A stretch of 10,691 bases of DNA from Bacteroidota bacterium. GTDB taxonomy: Bacteria > Bacteroidota > Bacteroidia > Bacteroidales > UBA932. This document shows, in pieces, positions 1-6,126 of the stretch. The stretch covers positions 1-10,691 of the forward strand of contig WRJW01000194.1 of assembly GCA_009778375.1 (NCBI GenBank), read 5' to 3'. The position numbers and the translations under genes were made by a program. Every line of letters begins with the position of its first letter. Position 1 is the first letter of the stretch. Below the pieces are notes generated by a model. It was not told where the DNA came from and did not search any database. It saw nothing but the letters and a program-made list of their open reading frames with translations.

Positions 1-1448
1 ACAATAATGATGGCCAAGTCTGTAACCTTGGCGCCCCGAGCACGCATGGCGGTAAATGCTTCGTGTCCGGGAGTATCTAAAAAAGTGATTTGACGGCCGT
101 CGGGCAGGAGGACGTTATAGGCTCCAATATGTTGGGTAATTCCTCCTGCTTCTCCCGCGATTACGTTGGATTTGCGGATGTAGTCGAGCAAAGAGGTTTT
201 TCCATGGTCTACGTGTCCCATAACCGTAACAATGGGGGAGCGGGGCAGGAGGTCTTCTTCTATGTCCTCTTCCTGCTCAACGGCATCCTGTATCTCCACG
301 CTTACAAATTTTACTTCAAAGCCAAACTCTTCGGCCACCAATACCATCGCTTCGGCGTCGAGGCGCTGGTTGATAGATACCATCAGGCCCAAATTCATAC
401 ACGCTTCAATAACCTTTACTACGGGGATTTGCATCAGAGTGGCCAGTTCGTTGACGGTCACAAATTCCGTCACTTCCAAAATATTGCTTTGGCGTTCCTG
501 ACGCTCCTGCTCTTCGTGCAGGCGTTGGCTCATTATGTCGCGTTTTTCGCGGCGGTATTTGGATCCTTTTGTCTTCCCTTTCCCTTCGACCATGCGGGCG
601 TAGGTCTCTTTAATCTGTTTTTGTACCGCATCTTCGTCCACCTCGTTTCGGACAGGTTTAAACCGTTCCTTTCCTTTTTGGGCAGATGTTTTACTTTCTC
701 CTGCTAACCGGCTCTTGGCAGCCATCTTGGCTACGTCCACTTTCTCGCGCTGTCCTTTGTGGATCCGCTCGCGCTTGCCTTTCTTGTGGCGATCCGGCGT
801 TGGCTCAGGTAGCGTTTTCTTCTTCTCAAATTGAGACAAATCAATATTTCCTGTTATGGTGGGACCGGAAAGTTTTTGAACTTTGGTTTCTATATGTTCA
901 GGTGCTGATACAATCTTTTTTACGGGGATTTCGGCTTTAGGTTGTTGAGGTTGAGGTTTAGGTTTATCCCGATGCGCTGTTTCTCCCTGCTTTTGGGGCG
1001 GAGTCCCTTTGGATCTGCTCTTCTTTTTGGGTTTAGGAGTGAGGTCGATTTTTCCCACAACTTTGGGTCCGACTGTTTTTTCTTCTATTGGGGGCAGGGC
1101 GGGGAGCTCTTGAGAAACTGGAGGAGGGTCAGGAAGCGTGGGAGGGACAACAAACTCAGGTTCGGACGCTGCCGTGGGCTCCGGTTCTTTGACTGCCGGA
1201 GTTTCTATGATGGCTTCTTCGCGAGGCGATTCCACTACTTTAAAGACAATTTTTTTAGACTGCTCCTTGATTAGATGTTCTTTGTCGAACTCCTTTTGAG
1301 CCAATAGATAGGCTTCGGGCGAGAGTTTACTGTTGGGAGAAGGGTCCACCTCAATACCTTTCTTTTTCAAAAAATCGACCAATGTGCCTACCCCAATGTT
1401 AAGCTCCTTAACCACTTTGCCTACGCGAATTGTTTCGTTTGCTGTCAT
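1..1448 (-). CDS. infB: Translation initiation factor IF-2, N-terminal part (cut by left window edge)
   Basis: IF-2 is the GTPase that brings initiator fMet-tRNA to the 30S subunit and promotes 50S joining. The frame is open from the ATG at 1448-1446 to the left edge, giving 482 residues without a stop; a complete Bacteroidetes IF-2 is roughly twice that. An IF2_N-like domain opens the protein (residues 1 to about 50, MTANETIRVGKVVKELN). A long charged and proline-rich linker follows, then a second IF2_N-like module near 315-365 (TVNELATLMQIPVVKVIEA). The G domain begins with the P-loop GHVDHGKT at residues 411-418 (bases about 195-218) and continues to the G3 motif DTPGHEAFTAMRARGAKVTD (bases about 20-85). 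The linker contains two copies of a GPxxxGxIDL motif. The start lies 5 bases after the nusA stop with no visible Shine-Dalgarno sequence, so the two genes are almost certainly one transcript. Identification is secure. Confidence 0.97.
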   Translation of the reverse strand, partial: MTANETIRVGKVVKELNIGVGTLVDFLKKKGIEVDPSPNSKLSPEAYLLAQKEFDKEHLIKEQSKKIVFKVVESPREEAIIETPAVKEPEPTAASEPEFVVPPTLPDPPPVSQELPALPPIEEKTVGPKVVGKIDLTPKPKKKSRSKGTPPQKQGETAHRDKPKPQPQQPKAEIPVKKIVSAPEHIETKVQKLSGPTITGNIDLSQFEKKKTLPEPTPDRHKKGKRERIHKGQREKVDVAKMAAKSRLAGESKTSAQKGKERFKPVRNEVDEDAVQKQIKETYARMVEGKGKTKGSKYRREKRDIMSQRLHEEQERQERQSNILEVTEFVTVNELATLMQIPVVKVIEACMNLGLMVSINQRLDAEAMVLVAEEFGFEVKFVSVEIQDAVEQEEDIEEDLLPRSPIVTVMGHVDHGKTSLLDYIRKSNVIAGEAGGITQHIGAYNVLLPDGRQITFLDTPGHEAFTAMRARGAKVTDLAIII

Positions 1449-1453
1449 ATAGA

Positions 1454-2683
1454 TTATTCAAATTCCGATTTCAGTATGCGTATCACTTCGGTCACGGTTT
1501 CTTCTTCCAAGTCGGCGCGCTTTACAATTTCCAAAATGGGAATGGCCAGAACGCTCTTGGCCGTATCGCAGCCCATCTGTTTAAGCGCTTCAATAATCCA
1601 GCTTTCGATTTCGTCGCCAAATTCGTCGAGCAGTACATCTTCTTCGTCCTCTTCGATTTCGCGGAATACGTCGATTTCGTATCCGACCAACATACCGGCC
1701 AATTTAATGTTACTGCCTCCTTTGCCAATGGCTAACGATACCTCTCCGGGTTTGAGGTACACCCCTACCCGCTTGGATTCTTCATCGATTTTGATGGAGG
1801 AGACTTTGGCGGGAGCGAGCGCCCGCTGGATGAGTAACTGTGGATTGTTGGTCCAGTTGATAATATCTATGTTTTCGTTCCGTAATTCGCGAACAATACC
1901 GTGAATACGAGATCCTTTTACCCCTACGCAAGCGCCTACCGGATCAATTCGGTCGTCGTACGATTCTACCGCCACTTTGGCGCGTTCTCCCGGCATGCGG
2001 ACAATCCGTTTAATGGTGATAAGGCCATCAAAGATTTCCGGCACCTCCTGTTCAAACAGGCGTTCCAAAAAGAGGGGCGAAGTACGGGAAAGGGTGATCA
2101 GAGGGGTATTGTTGCGCATCTCAACCTTGGCAATAACGGCGCGAACCGTATCGCCTTTGCGGAAAAAATCAGAAGGAATCTGTTCGTTCTTGGGAAGTAT
2201 CAGTTCGTTTCCATCCTCGTCCAATACCAATATCTCCTTTTTCCACACTTGATAAACCTCTCCCACCAACACTTCTCCTACCCGTTCATGGTATTTGTTA
2301 TAGAGGTTAGCCTTTTCTATGTCCATAATCCGTCCGGCTAAGTTTTGGCGGAGGGTCAAAATCCCGCGGCGTCCAAAAGAAGACAATTTAAGCTCTTCGG
2401 TATACTCTTCGCCTGCTTCGTAGGAGTCGTCAAGTTGAGAAACTTCGGCCAAAGCAATTTGAGTAGTGGGGTCATCGACTACTTCAACTACTAACCGGTT
2501 GCGCCATATCTCAAAGTCTCCTTTGTCGATATTGATGATAATGTCAAAATTATCAGCCGATCCGTACATCTTAATCAACTGACTGCGAAAAATATCTTCC
2601 AATACGCCTATCATGGTGGGACGGTCGATATTTTTGAGTTCCTTAAACTCGGCAAATGTGCTTATTAAATTCAAGCCTTCCAT
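1454..2683 (-). CDS. nusA: Transcription termination/antitermination factor NusA
   Basis: NusA binds RNA polymerase and nascent RNA, lengthens pausing, stimulates intrinsic termination and takes part in antitermination. The 409-residue protein has the expected order: an N-terminal RNA-polymerase-binding domain (about 1-130), an S1 domain (about 135-200, starting VGEVLVGEVYQV), KH1 with its GxxG loop GVKG at 254-257, and KH2 with GKGG at 320-323. An acidic stretch (EIEEDEEDVLLDEFGDE) is followed by a short helical C-terminus, so the two long AR repeats of the E. coli protein are absent, as is common outside Proteobacteria. Translation starts at the ATG at 2683, where the MEGLNLISTFAEFKE start matches the family. 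No Shine-Dalgarno sequence precedes it. It heads the nusA-infB unit; rimP, which usually comes first, is not present. Its leader carries a terminator-like hairpin, described separately. Confidence 0.97.
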   Translation of the reverse strand: MEGLNLISTFAEFKELKNIDRPTMIGVLEDIFRSQLIKMYGSADNFDIIINIDKGDFEIWRNRLVVEVVDDPTTQIALAEVSQLDDSYEAGEEYTEELKLSSFGRRGILTLRQNLAGRIMDIEKANLYNKYHERVGEVLVGEVYQVWKKEILVLDEDGNELILPKNEQIPSDFFRKGDTVRAVIAKVEMRNNTPLITLSRTSPLFLERLFEQEVPEIFDGLITIKRIVRMPGERAKVAVESYDDRIDPVGACVGVKGSRIHGIVRELRNENIDIINWTNNPQLLIQRALAPAKVSSIKIDEESKRVGVYLKPGEVSLAIGKGGSNIKLAGMLVGYEIDVFREIEEDEEDVLLDEFGDEIESWIIEALKQMGCDTAKSVLAIPILEIVKRADLEEETVTEVIRILKSEFE

Positions 2684-2734
2684 AATAATTTATATATCAA
2701 TGTTTCAATAGCGTATGTGTAATTTTGACCGGCC

Positions 2735-2762
2735 AAAAAACAAGGGGACTGATGTCCCCTTG
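2735..2762 (-). terminator. Intrinsic terminator in the nusA leader (putative attenuator)
   Basis: A perfect 9-bp stem pairs 2741-2749 (CAAGGGGAC on the plus strand) with 2754-2762 (GTCCCCTTG) around a 4-base loop. On the minus strand it is followed directly by six T residues (2740-2735), the standard form of a rho-independent terminator. Read on the plus strand it has no T tract, so its direction is minus. It lies between the best promoter match (2787-2817) and the nusA ATG at 2683, about 20 bases into the predicted transcript and 51 bases before the start codon. Short segments ACCGG (2777-2773) and CCGGT (2732-2728) flank it and could close an outer stem. The hairpin and T tract are seen directly; a regulatory role is inference. 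Confidence 0.8.
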
Positions 2763-2786
2763 CGCTTCTTTCCCGGTTTAACGGTG

Positions 2787-2817
2787 CAAAGGTACAAAAT
2801 GCACGGCATTATACAAA
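2787..2817 (-). promoter_or_regulatory. Bacteroidetes-type promoter for nusA-infB
   Basis: On the minus strand TTTG (2817-2814), a 19-base spacer, then TACCTTTG (2794-2787) match the Bacteroidetes primary sigma factor consensus (-33 TTTG, -7 TAnnTTTG) in both boxes. Transcription would begin near 2780-2783 and give a leader of roughly 100 bases before nusA. This is the best promoter match in the window. The start site is inferred. Confidence 0.65.
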
Positions 2818-2833
2818 TATTTTAGATTTTTTT

Positions 2834-2841
2834 TACCTTTA
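2834..2841 (+). promoter_or_regulatory. Candidate -7 box for lpxD
   Basis: TACCTTTA matches the Bacteroidetes -7 consensus TAnnTTTG at all but the last base and is followed by CG. It ends 24 bases before the A of the lpxD ATG, exactly the spacing seen for the TACCTTTG box before lpxC. No TTTG is found at the -33 position, so the call rests mainly on the -7 box and this shared geometry. The 2684-2864 gap holds both this promoter and the divergent nusA promoter with its terminator; I see no gene in it. Confidence 0.4.
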
Positions 2842-2864
2842 CGTCTTCAAACCTTCCTATTGAT

Positions 2865-3872
2865 ATGAATCTTTCTGCAAAAATCATCGCCGAATATTTG
2901 GGCGGAAACGTGATCGGTAATCCCGATACAGAAGTTTCGAGCGTGGCCAGAATTGAGCAGGCTAAAGCCAAGCAAATATGCTTTTTAGCCAATCCTAAAT
3001 ATGAACATTATTTGTATACAAATAAAGCAGACGTGGTGCTTATCAGCCAAAAATTTGTACCCAGAGAACCCGTCGCGCCGGTGCTGATTGTGGTAGAAGA
3101 TGCCTATCAGGCAATTACTATTCTTTTGGAGTTGTTTAACACTTTAAAAACCAAGAATAAGAGAGGTCGTTCGTTTAGGGCTAAGGTGTCTTGGACGGCC
3201 AAATTGGGAAAGGGTGTTTATGTTGGGCCCTTTGCCCATATTGGCAAAGGGTGTGAAGTGGGGGATCGGGTACAGATTTATACTCGGGTATATTTGGGAG
3301 AGCAGGTAAAAATAGGAACGAATACCATCATTTATCCGGGTGTAACGATTTATCCGGGCTGTGTGATTGGATCCGATTGCGTGATCCATGCCGGTGCGGT
3401 GATAGGTTCTGATGGTTTTGGCTTTGCGCCGACGCCCGATGGATTGTACAAAAAAATACCCCAAATCGGTAATGTAGTGGTAGAAGACCATACGGAGATT
3501 GGGGCCAATACGGTTATTGATCGGGCTACCATGGGATCAACCCTTATTCATACGGGGGTAAAATTAGATAACCTGATCCAGATCGGCCACAATGTGGAGG
3601 TAGGGGCTAATACGGTAATCGCAGCTCAGTCGGGTGTGGCAGGCTCGAGCAAGATTGGCAAAAATTGCCAATTGGGTGGTCAGGTAGGCGTTACGGGACA
3701 CATCAAGGTAGCGGACGGTACCCGTATTGGGGCGCAAAGCGGCGTATCGGGGCATACCAAACCCAACGAAATCCTGATGGGTACTCCGGCTATTGATTAC
3801 CGTACCTACTATAAAGCCTACGCAATCTTCAAGCAGCAACCCGCTCAAAAATGTAAAGAAATTGTTAAATAA
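2865..3872 (+). CDS. lpxD: UDP-3-O-acylglucosamine N-acyltransferase LpxD
   Basis: LpxD transfers a 3-hydroxyacyl chain from ACP to the 2-amino group of UDP-3-O-acylglucosamine, the third step of lipid A synthesis, in the cytoplasm. The 335-residue protein is close to the usual length (E. coli about 341). Residues 1 to about 100 form the uridine-binding N-terminal domain (MNLSAKIIAEYLGGNVIGNP). From about 110 to 300 there are left-handed beta-helix hexapeptide repeats, including GSDGFGFAPT at 181-190. The catalytic histidine is His242 in IQIGHNVEVG, equivalent to E. coli His239. A short C-terminal helix ends the protein. The ATG at 2865 gives the family N-terminus; no Shine-Dalgarno sequence is visible. 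It is the first gene of lpxD-lpxC/fabZ-lpxA-wbqC and is divergent from nusA. LpxA is a homologue, but the N-terminal domain and the His context separate the two. Confidence 0.97.
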   Translation: MNLSAKIIAEYLGGNVIGNPDTEVSSVARIEQAKAKQICFLANPKYEHYLYTNKADVVLISQKFVPREPVAPVLIVVEDAYQAITILLELFNTLKTKNKRGRSFRAKVSWTAKLGKGVYVGPFAHIGKGCEVGDRVQIYTRVYLGEQVKIGTNTIIYPGVTIYPGCVIGSDCVIHAGAVIGSDGFGFAPTPDGLYKKIPQIGNVVVEDHTEIGANTVIDRATMGSTLIHTGVKLDNLIQIGHNVEVGANTVIAAQSGVAGSSKIGKNCQLGGQVGVTGHIKVADGTRIGAQSGVSGHTKPNEILMGTPAIDYRTYYKAYAIFKQQPAQKCKEIVK

Positions 3873-3892
3873 TGGTTTTTTAAATACCTTTG
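3861..3892 (+). promoter_or_regulatory. Candidate internal promoter for lpxC-fabZ
   Basis: In the 43-base gap after lpxD there is ATTG (3861-3864, inside the last lpxD codons), a 20-base spacer, and TACCTTTG (3885-3892), a perfect Bacteroidetes -7 box and a three-of-four -33 box. The predicted leader is about 20 bases, with no Shine-Dalgarno sequence. lpxC-fabZ, lpxA and wbqC could therefore be transcribed separately from lpxD as well as by read-through. This is a motif match only. Confidence 0.5.
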
Positions 3893-3915
3893 CGCCTAAT
3901 TTCTAAAACCAATCT

Positions 3916-5310
3916 ATGCGTATTAACCAAAGGACGCTGAGCAAATCCGTTTCTTTTACGGGAAAAGGACTGCATACCGGAGTAAAGGTCGAGATGAGTA
4001 TTCATCCTGCGCCGGAAGATCACGGCATTAAATTTCAAAGGGTTGATTTAGAGGGAATGCCCATTATTCCGGCCCTCTCCGATTTTGTAACAGACACTTC
4101 GCGCGGAACCACCATCGAACAATACGGGGTAAAAATCAGCACCATCGAGCACGTGATGGCGGCGCTTGCCGGTATGGAAGTAGACAATGCGCTGATTCAA
4201 ATCAATGCCCCTGAAACGCCGATTTTGGATGGTAGTGCCCGCCTTTATGTGCAGGAGATAGCCAAAGCCGGTTTTTTAGAACAGGACGCTCCCAAGCTCT
4301 TTTTTGAGGTTAAGGAGAAAATATATTACTCCGATCCTAAAAGCGGTGCAGAAATCACCCTGTTGCCTGATCCGGAACTCTCCGTAGAGCTGATGATTGA
4401 TTTTAATTCACAGGTATTGGGGCATCAGTACGCCCGTTTTCACAGTGGCGTGGATTTTGCCTCGGAATTGGCTCCGTGTCGTACCTTTGTATTTTTGCAT
4501 GAACTGATGCCGCTCTTTAACAACAATCTGATCAAGGGAGGGGATATGGATAACGCCATTGTGATTGTAGAAAAACCCGTTCCTCAGGAGGAGTTGGACA
4601 GACTCAGTTCTCTCTTTAACAAACCTTCGGTATCCCGATGTTCGGAGGGATATTTGAACCATTTAGAGTTACGTTTTCCCAATGAGTGCGCCCGACACAA
4701 ATTGATTGACCTGTTGGGAGATTTTGCCTTAGCCGGCTACCCTATCAAAGCCAAAGTCATAGCCAATAAACCCGGACATGCCATCAATACAACGGTAGCC
4801 AAAATCATACGCAGAGAGGCTAAACAATATTTTTCCAAACCTCCTCTGCCGATTGTCGATTTTAATGCCGAACCGGTATTGGACGTGCAGGCTATTCAGC
4901 AGTTGTTGCCCCACCGTTCTCCATTTTTGATGGTGGACAGGGTGGTAGAGTTGACCGATAACCGCGTGGTAGGCATCAAGACTTTGGGTGCCAATGAGTG
5001 GTTCTTCACCGGACATTTTCCGGGAGAACCCGTGATGCCCGGTGTGTTGATGGTGGAGGCCATGGCCCAAACGGGAGGAATTTTGGTGATGCGGGGATTG
5101 GAAGAACCGGATCGATGGTCCACTTATTTGTTAAAAATCGATCAGGTTAAATTTAAACGCAAAGTGGTCCCCGGAGATGTATTGCTGATGGTTATGGAGA
5201 TTGTAAGTCCTTTGCGCCGCAATTTGGTGGGGATGAGTGGGCTGGCTTTTGTGGGGGATCAGTTGGTTTGCGAAGGAACATTTTTGGCTCAGGTAATTAA
5301 AAATAAATAG
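3916..5310 (+). CDS. lpxC/fabZ: Bifunctional UDP-3-O-acyl-GlcNAc deacetylase / 3-hydroxyacyl-ACP dehydratase (LpxC-FabZ fusion)
   Basis: This 464-residue protein joins two enzymes. Residues 1 to about 305 are LpxC, the zinc deacetylase that makes the first committed step of lipid A synthesis. Zinc ligands His79, His261 and Asp265 (in ARHKLIDLLGD), catalytic Glu78 (STIEHVMAAL) and His288 (KPGHAINTT) are all present; E78/H79 even keep E. coli numbering. A short linker (about 306-322) leads into FabZ (about 323-464), with LLPHRSPFLMVDRV at 330-343, the active-site His367 in GHFPGEPVMPG and Glu381 in VEAMAQ. FabZ dehydrates 3-hydroxyacyl-ACP in fatty acid elongation and so competes with LpxA/LpxD for the same acyl donors. 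The fusion is a known Bacteroidetes trait, in frame and intact here. It starts at ATG 3916, 43 bases after lpxD, and is followed 18 bases later by lpxA. Confidence 0.98.
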   Translation: MRINQRTLSKSVSFTGKGLHTGVKVEMSIHPAPEDHGIKFQRVDLEGMPIIPALSDFVTDTSRGTTIEQYGVKISTIEHVMAALAGMEVDNALIQINAPETPILDGSARLYVQEIAKAGFLEQDAPKLFFEVKEKIYYSDPKSGAEITLLPDPELSVELMIDFNSQVLGHQYARFHSGVDFASELAPCRTFVFLHELMPLFNNNLIKGGDMDNAIVIVEKPVPQEELDRLSSLFNKPSVSRCSEGYLNHLELRFPNECARHKLIDLLGDFALAGYPIKAKVIANKPGHAINTTVAKIIRREAKQYFSKPPLPIVDFNAEPVLDVQAIQQLLPHRSPFLMVDRVVELTDNRVVGIKTLGANEWFFTGHFPGEPVMPGVLMVEAMAQTGGILVMRGLEEPDRWSTYLLKIDQVKFKRKVVPGDVLLMVMEIVSPLRRNLVGMSGLAFVGDQLVCEGTFLAQVIKNK

Positions 5311-5328
5311 ATTCCAAATAGAGTGATT

Positions 5329-6126
5329 ATGGCAATGAATCGCATTCATCCGAACGCAAAAATAGCTTCGGACGTTATAGTGGAAGATTTTACCACTATC
5401 TCAGAGCATGTGGAGGTTGGAGCGGGTTCGTGGATCGGATCCAACGTTACGATTTGTGACTACGTAAAAATCGGTAAAAACTGTAAGATCTTTCCGGGAG
5501 CAGTGATTGGAGGCATACCTCAGGACCTGAAGTACCGAGGCGAGGTTTCGTATGTCGAAATCGGCGACAATGTGACCATCAGGGAGTGTGTGACGGTTAA
5601 CCGAGGTACGGCCGCCAGCGGCAAGGGGATTACCCGTGTGGGAGATAATTGTTTGCTAATGGCATACGTGCATATTGCCCACGATTGCAAGGTGGGAGAT
5701 AATGTGGTTTTGGTAAATTCGGTGGGCCTTGCGGGAGAATCCGACGTGGATGATTATGCCATCATTGGAGGTCTTTCGGGGGTGCACCAATTCTCCCACA
5801 TCGGCGCCCACGTGATGCTTTCGGGTGGTTCTATGGTTTCCAAAGACGTGCCTCCTTATATCTTAGCCGGACATCGACCTTTGGTTTTCGGCGGTTTGAA
5901 CTTAGTCGGCCTGCGTCGCCGTGGATTTACCAACGAGCAGATCGATTCGATTCGGGAAATCTACAGGATAATCTACCAGTCCGGACATACCACGGCCGAG
6001 GCGTGCGATCGGGTAGAGGCTGCTTTTTTGCCGAGTGTGGAGCGGGACAATATTCTTAACTTTATCCGCTCTTCCAAGCGCGGAATCATCAGAGCCAAAA
6101 CTTCGGACGAACAAATAGATGAGTAA
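5329..6126 (+). CDS. lpxA: Acyl-ACP--UDP-N-acetylglucosamine O-acyltransferase LpxA
   Basis: LpxA adds a 3-hydroxyacyl chain to the 3-OH of UDP-GlcNAc, the first step of lipid A synthesis. Counting from the ATG at 5329 the protein has 265 residues (E. coli 262). Hexapeptide repeats run from about 5 to 185, with IHPNAKIASDV at the start and the family signature HQFSHIGAHVM at 153-163. An alpha-helical C-terminal domain follows (GLRRRGFTNEQIDSIREIYR). The catalytic pair corresponding to E. coli His122/His125 is His115/His118 in YVHIAHDC. By eye, Gly166 aligns with E. coli Gly173, the residue that limits chain length, which fits a long acyl chain. The position of E. coli His144 is Glu137 (LAGESDV). 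A GTG at 5323 in the same frame and a second ATG at 5335 are alternative starts; no Shine-Dalgarno sequence decides. The stop TAA overlaps the next gene as TAATG. Confidence 0.96.
   Translation: MAMNRIHPNAKIASDVIVEDFTTISEHVEVGAGSWIGSNVTICDYVKIGKNCKIFPGAVIGGIPQDLKYRGEVSYVEIGDNVTIRECVTVNRGTAASGKGITRVGDNCLLMAYVHIAHDCKVGDNVVLVNSVGLAGESDVDDYAIIGGLSGVHQFSHIGAHVMLSGGSMVSKDVPPYILAGHRPLVFGGLNLVGLRRRGFTNEQIDSIREIYRIIYQSGHTTAEACDRVEAAFLPSVERDNILNFIRSSKRGIIRAKTSDEQIDE

Noticed and set aside
90..707. A 205-codon plus-strand frame opposite infB
   Set aside because: infB is unmistakable on the minus strand here, including its P-loop; the plus-strand product resembles nothing.
2741..2762. The nusA-leader hairpin as a plus-strand terminator
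   Set aside because: There is no T tract on the plus-strand 3' side and no plus-strand gene upstream of it; only the minus-strand reading has T6.
3228..3251. Perfect 9-bp inverted repeat in lpxD (CCCTTTGCC / GGCAAAGGG)
   Set aside because: No T tract follows on either strand, and it falls in codons for a hexapeptide repeat (GPFAHIGKG). A similar 8-bp repeat at 3654-3672 also covers such codons. Both are probably products of the protein repeat.
3916..5310. LpxC-FabZ fusion as something new
   Set aside because: The fusion is well known in Bacteroidetes; all active-site residues are in place, so it is a lineage marker and not a novelty.
5323..5328. GTG start for lpxA at 5323
   Set aside because: An ATG two codons later is more likely and gives an N-terminus closer to the family; the difference is only two residues.
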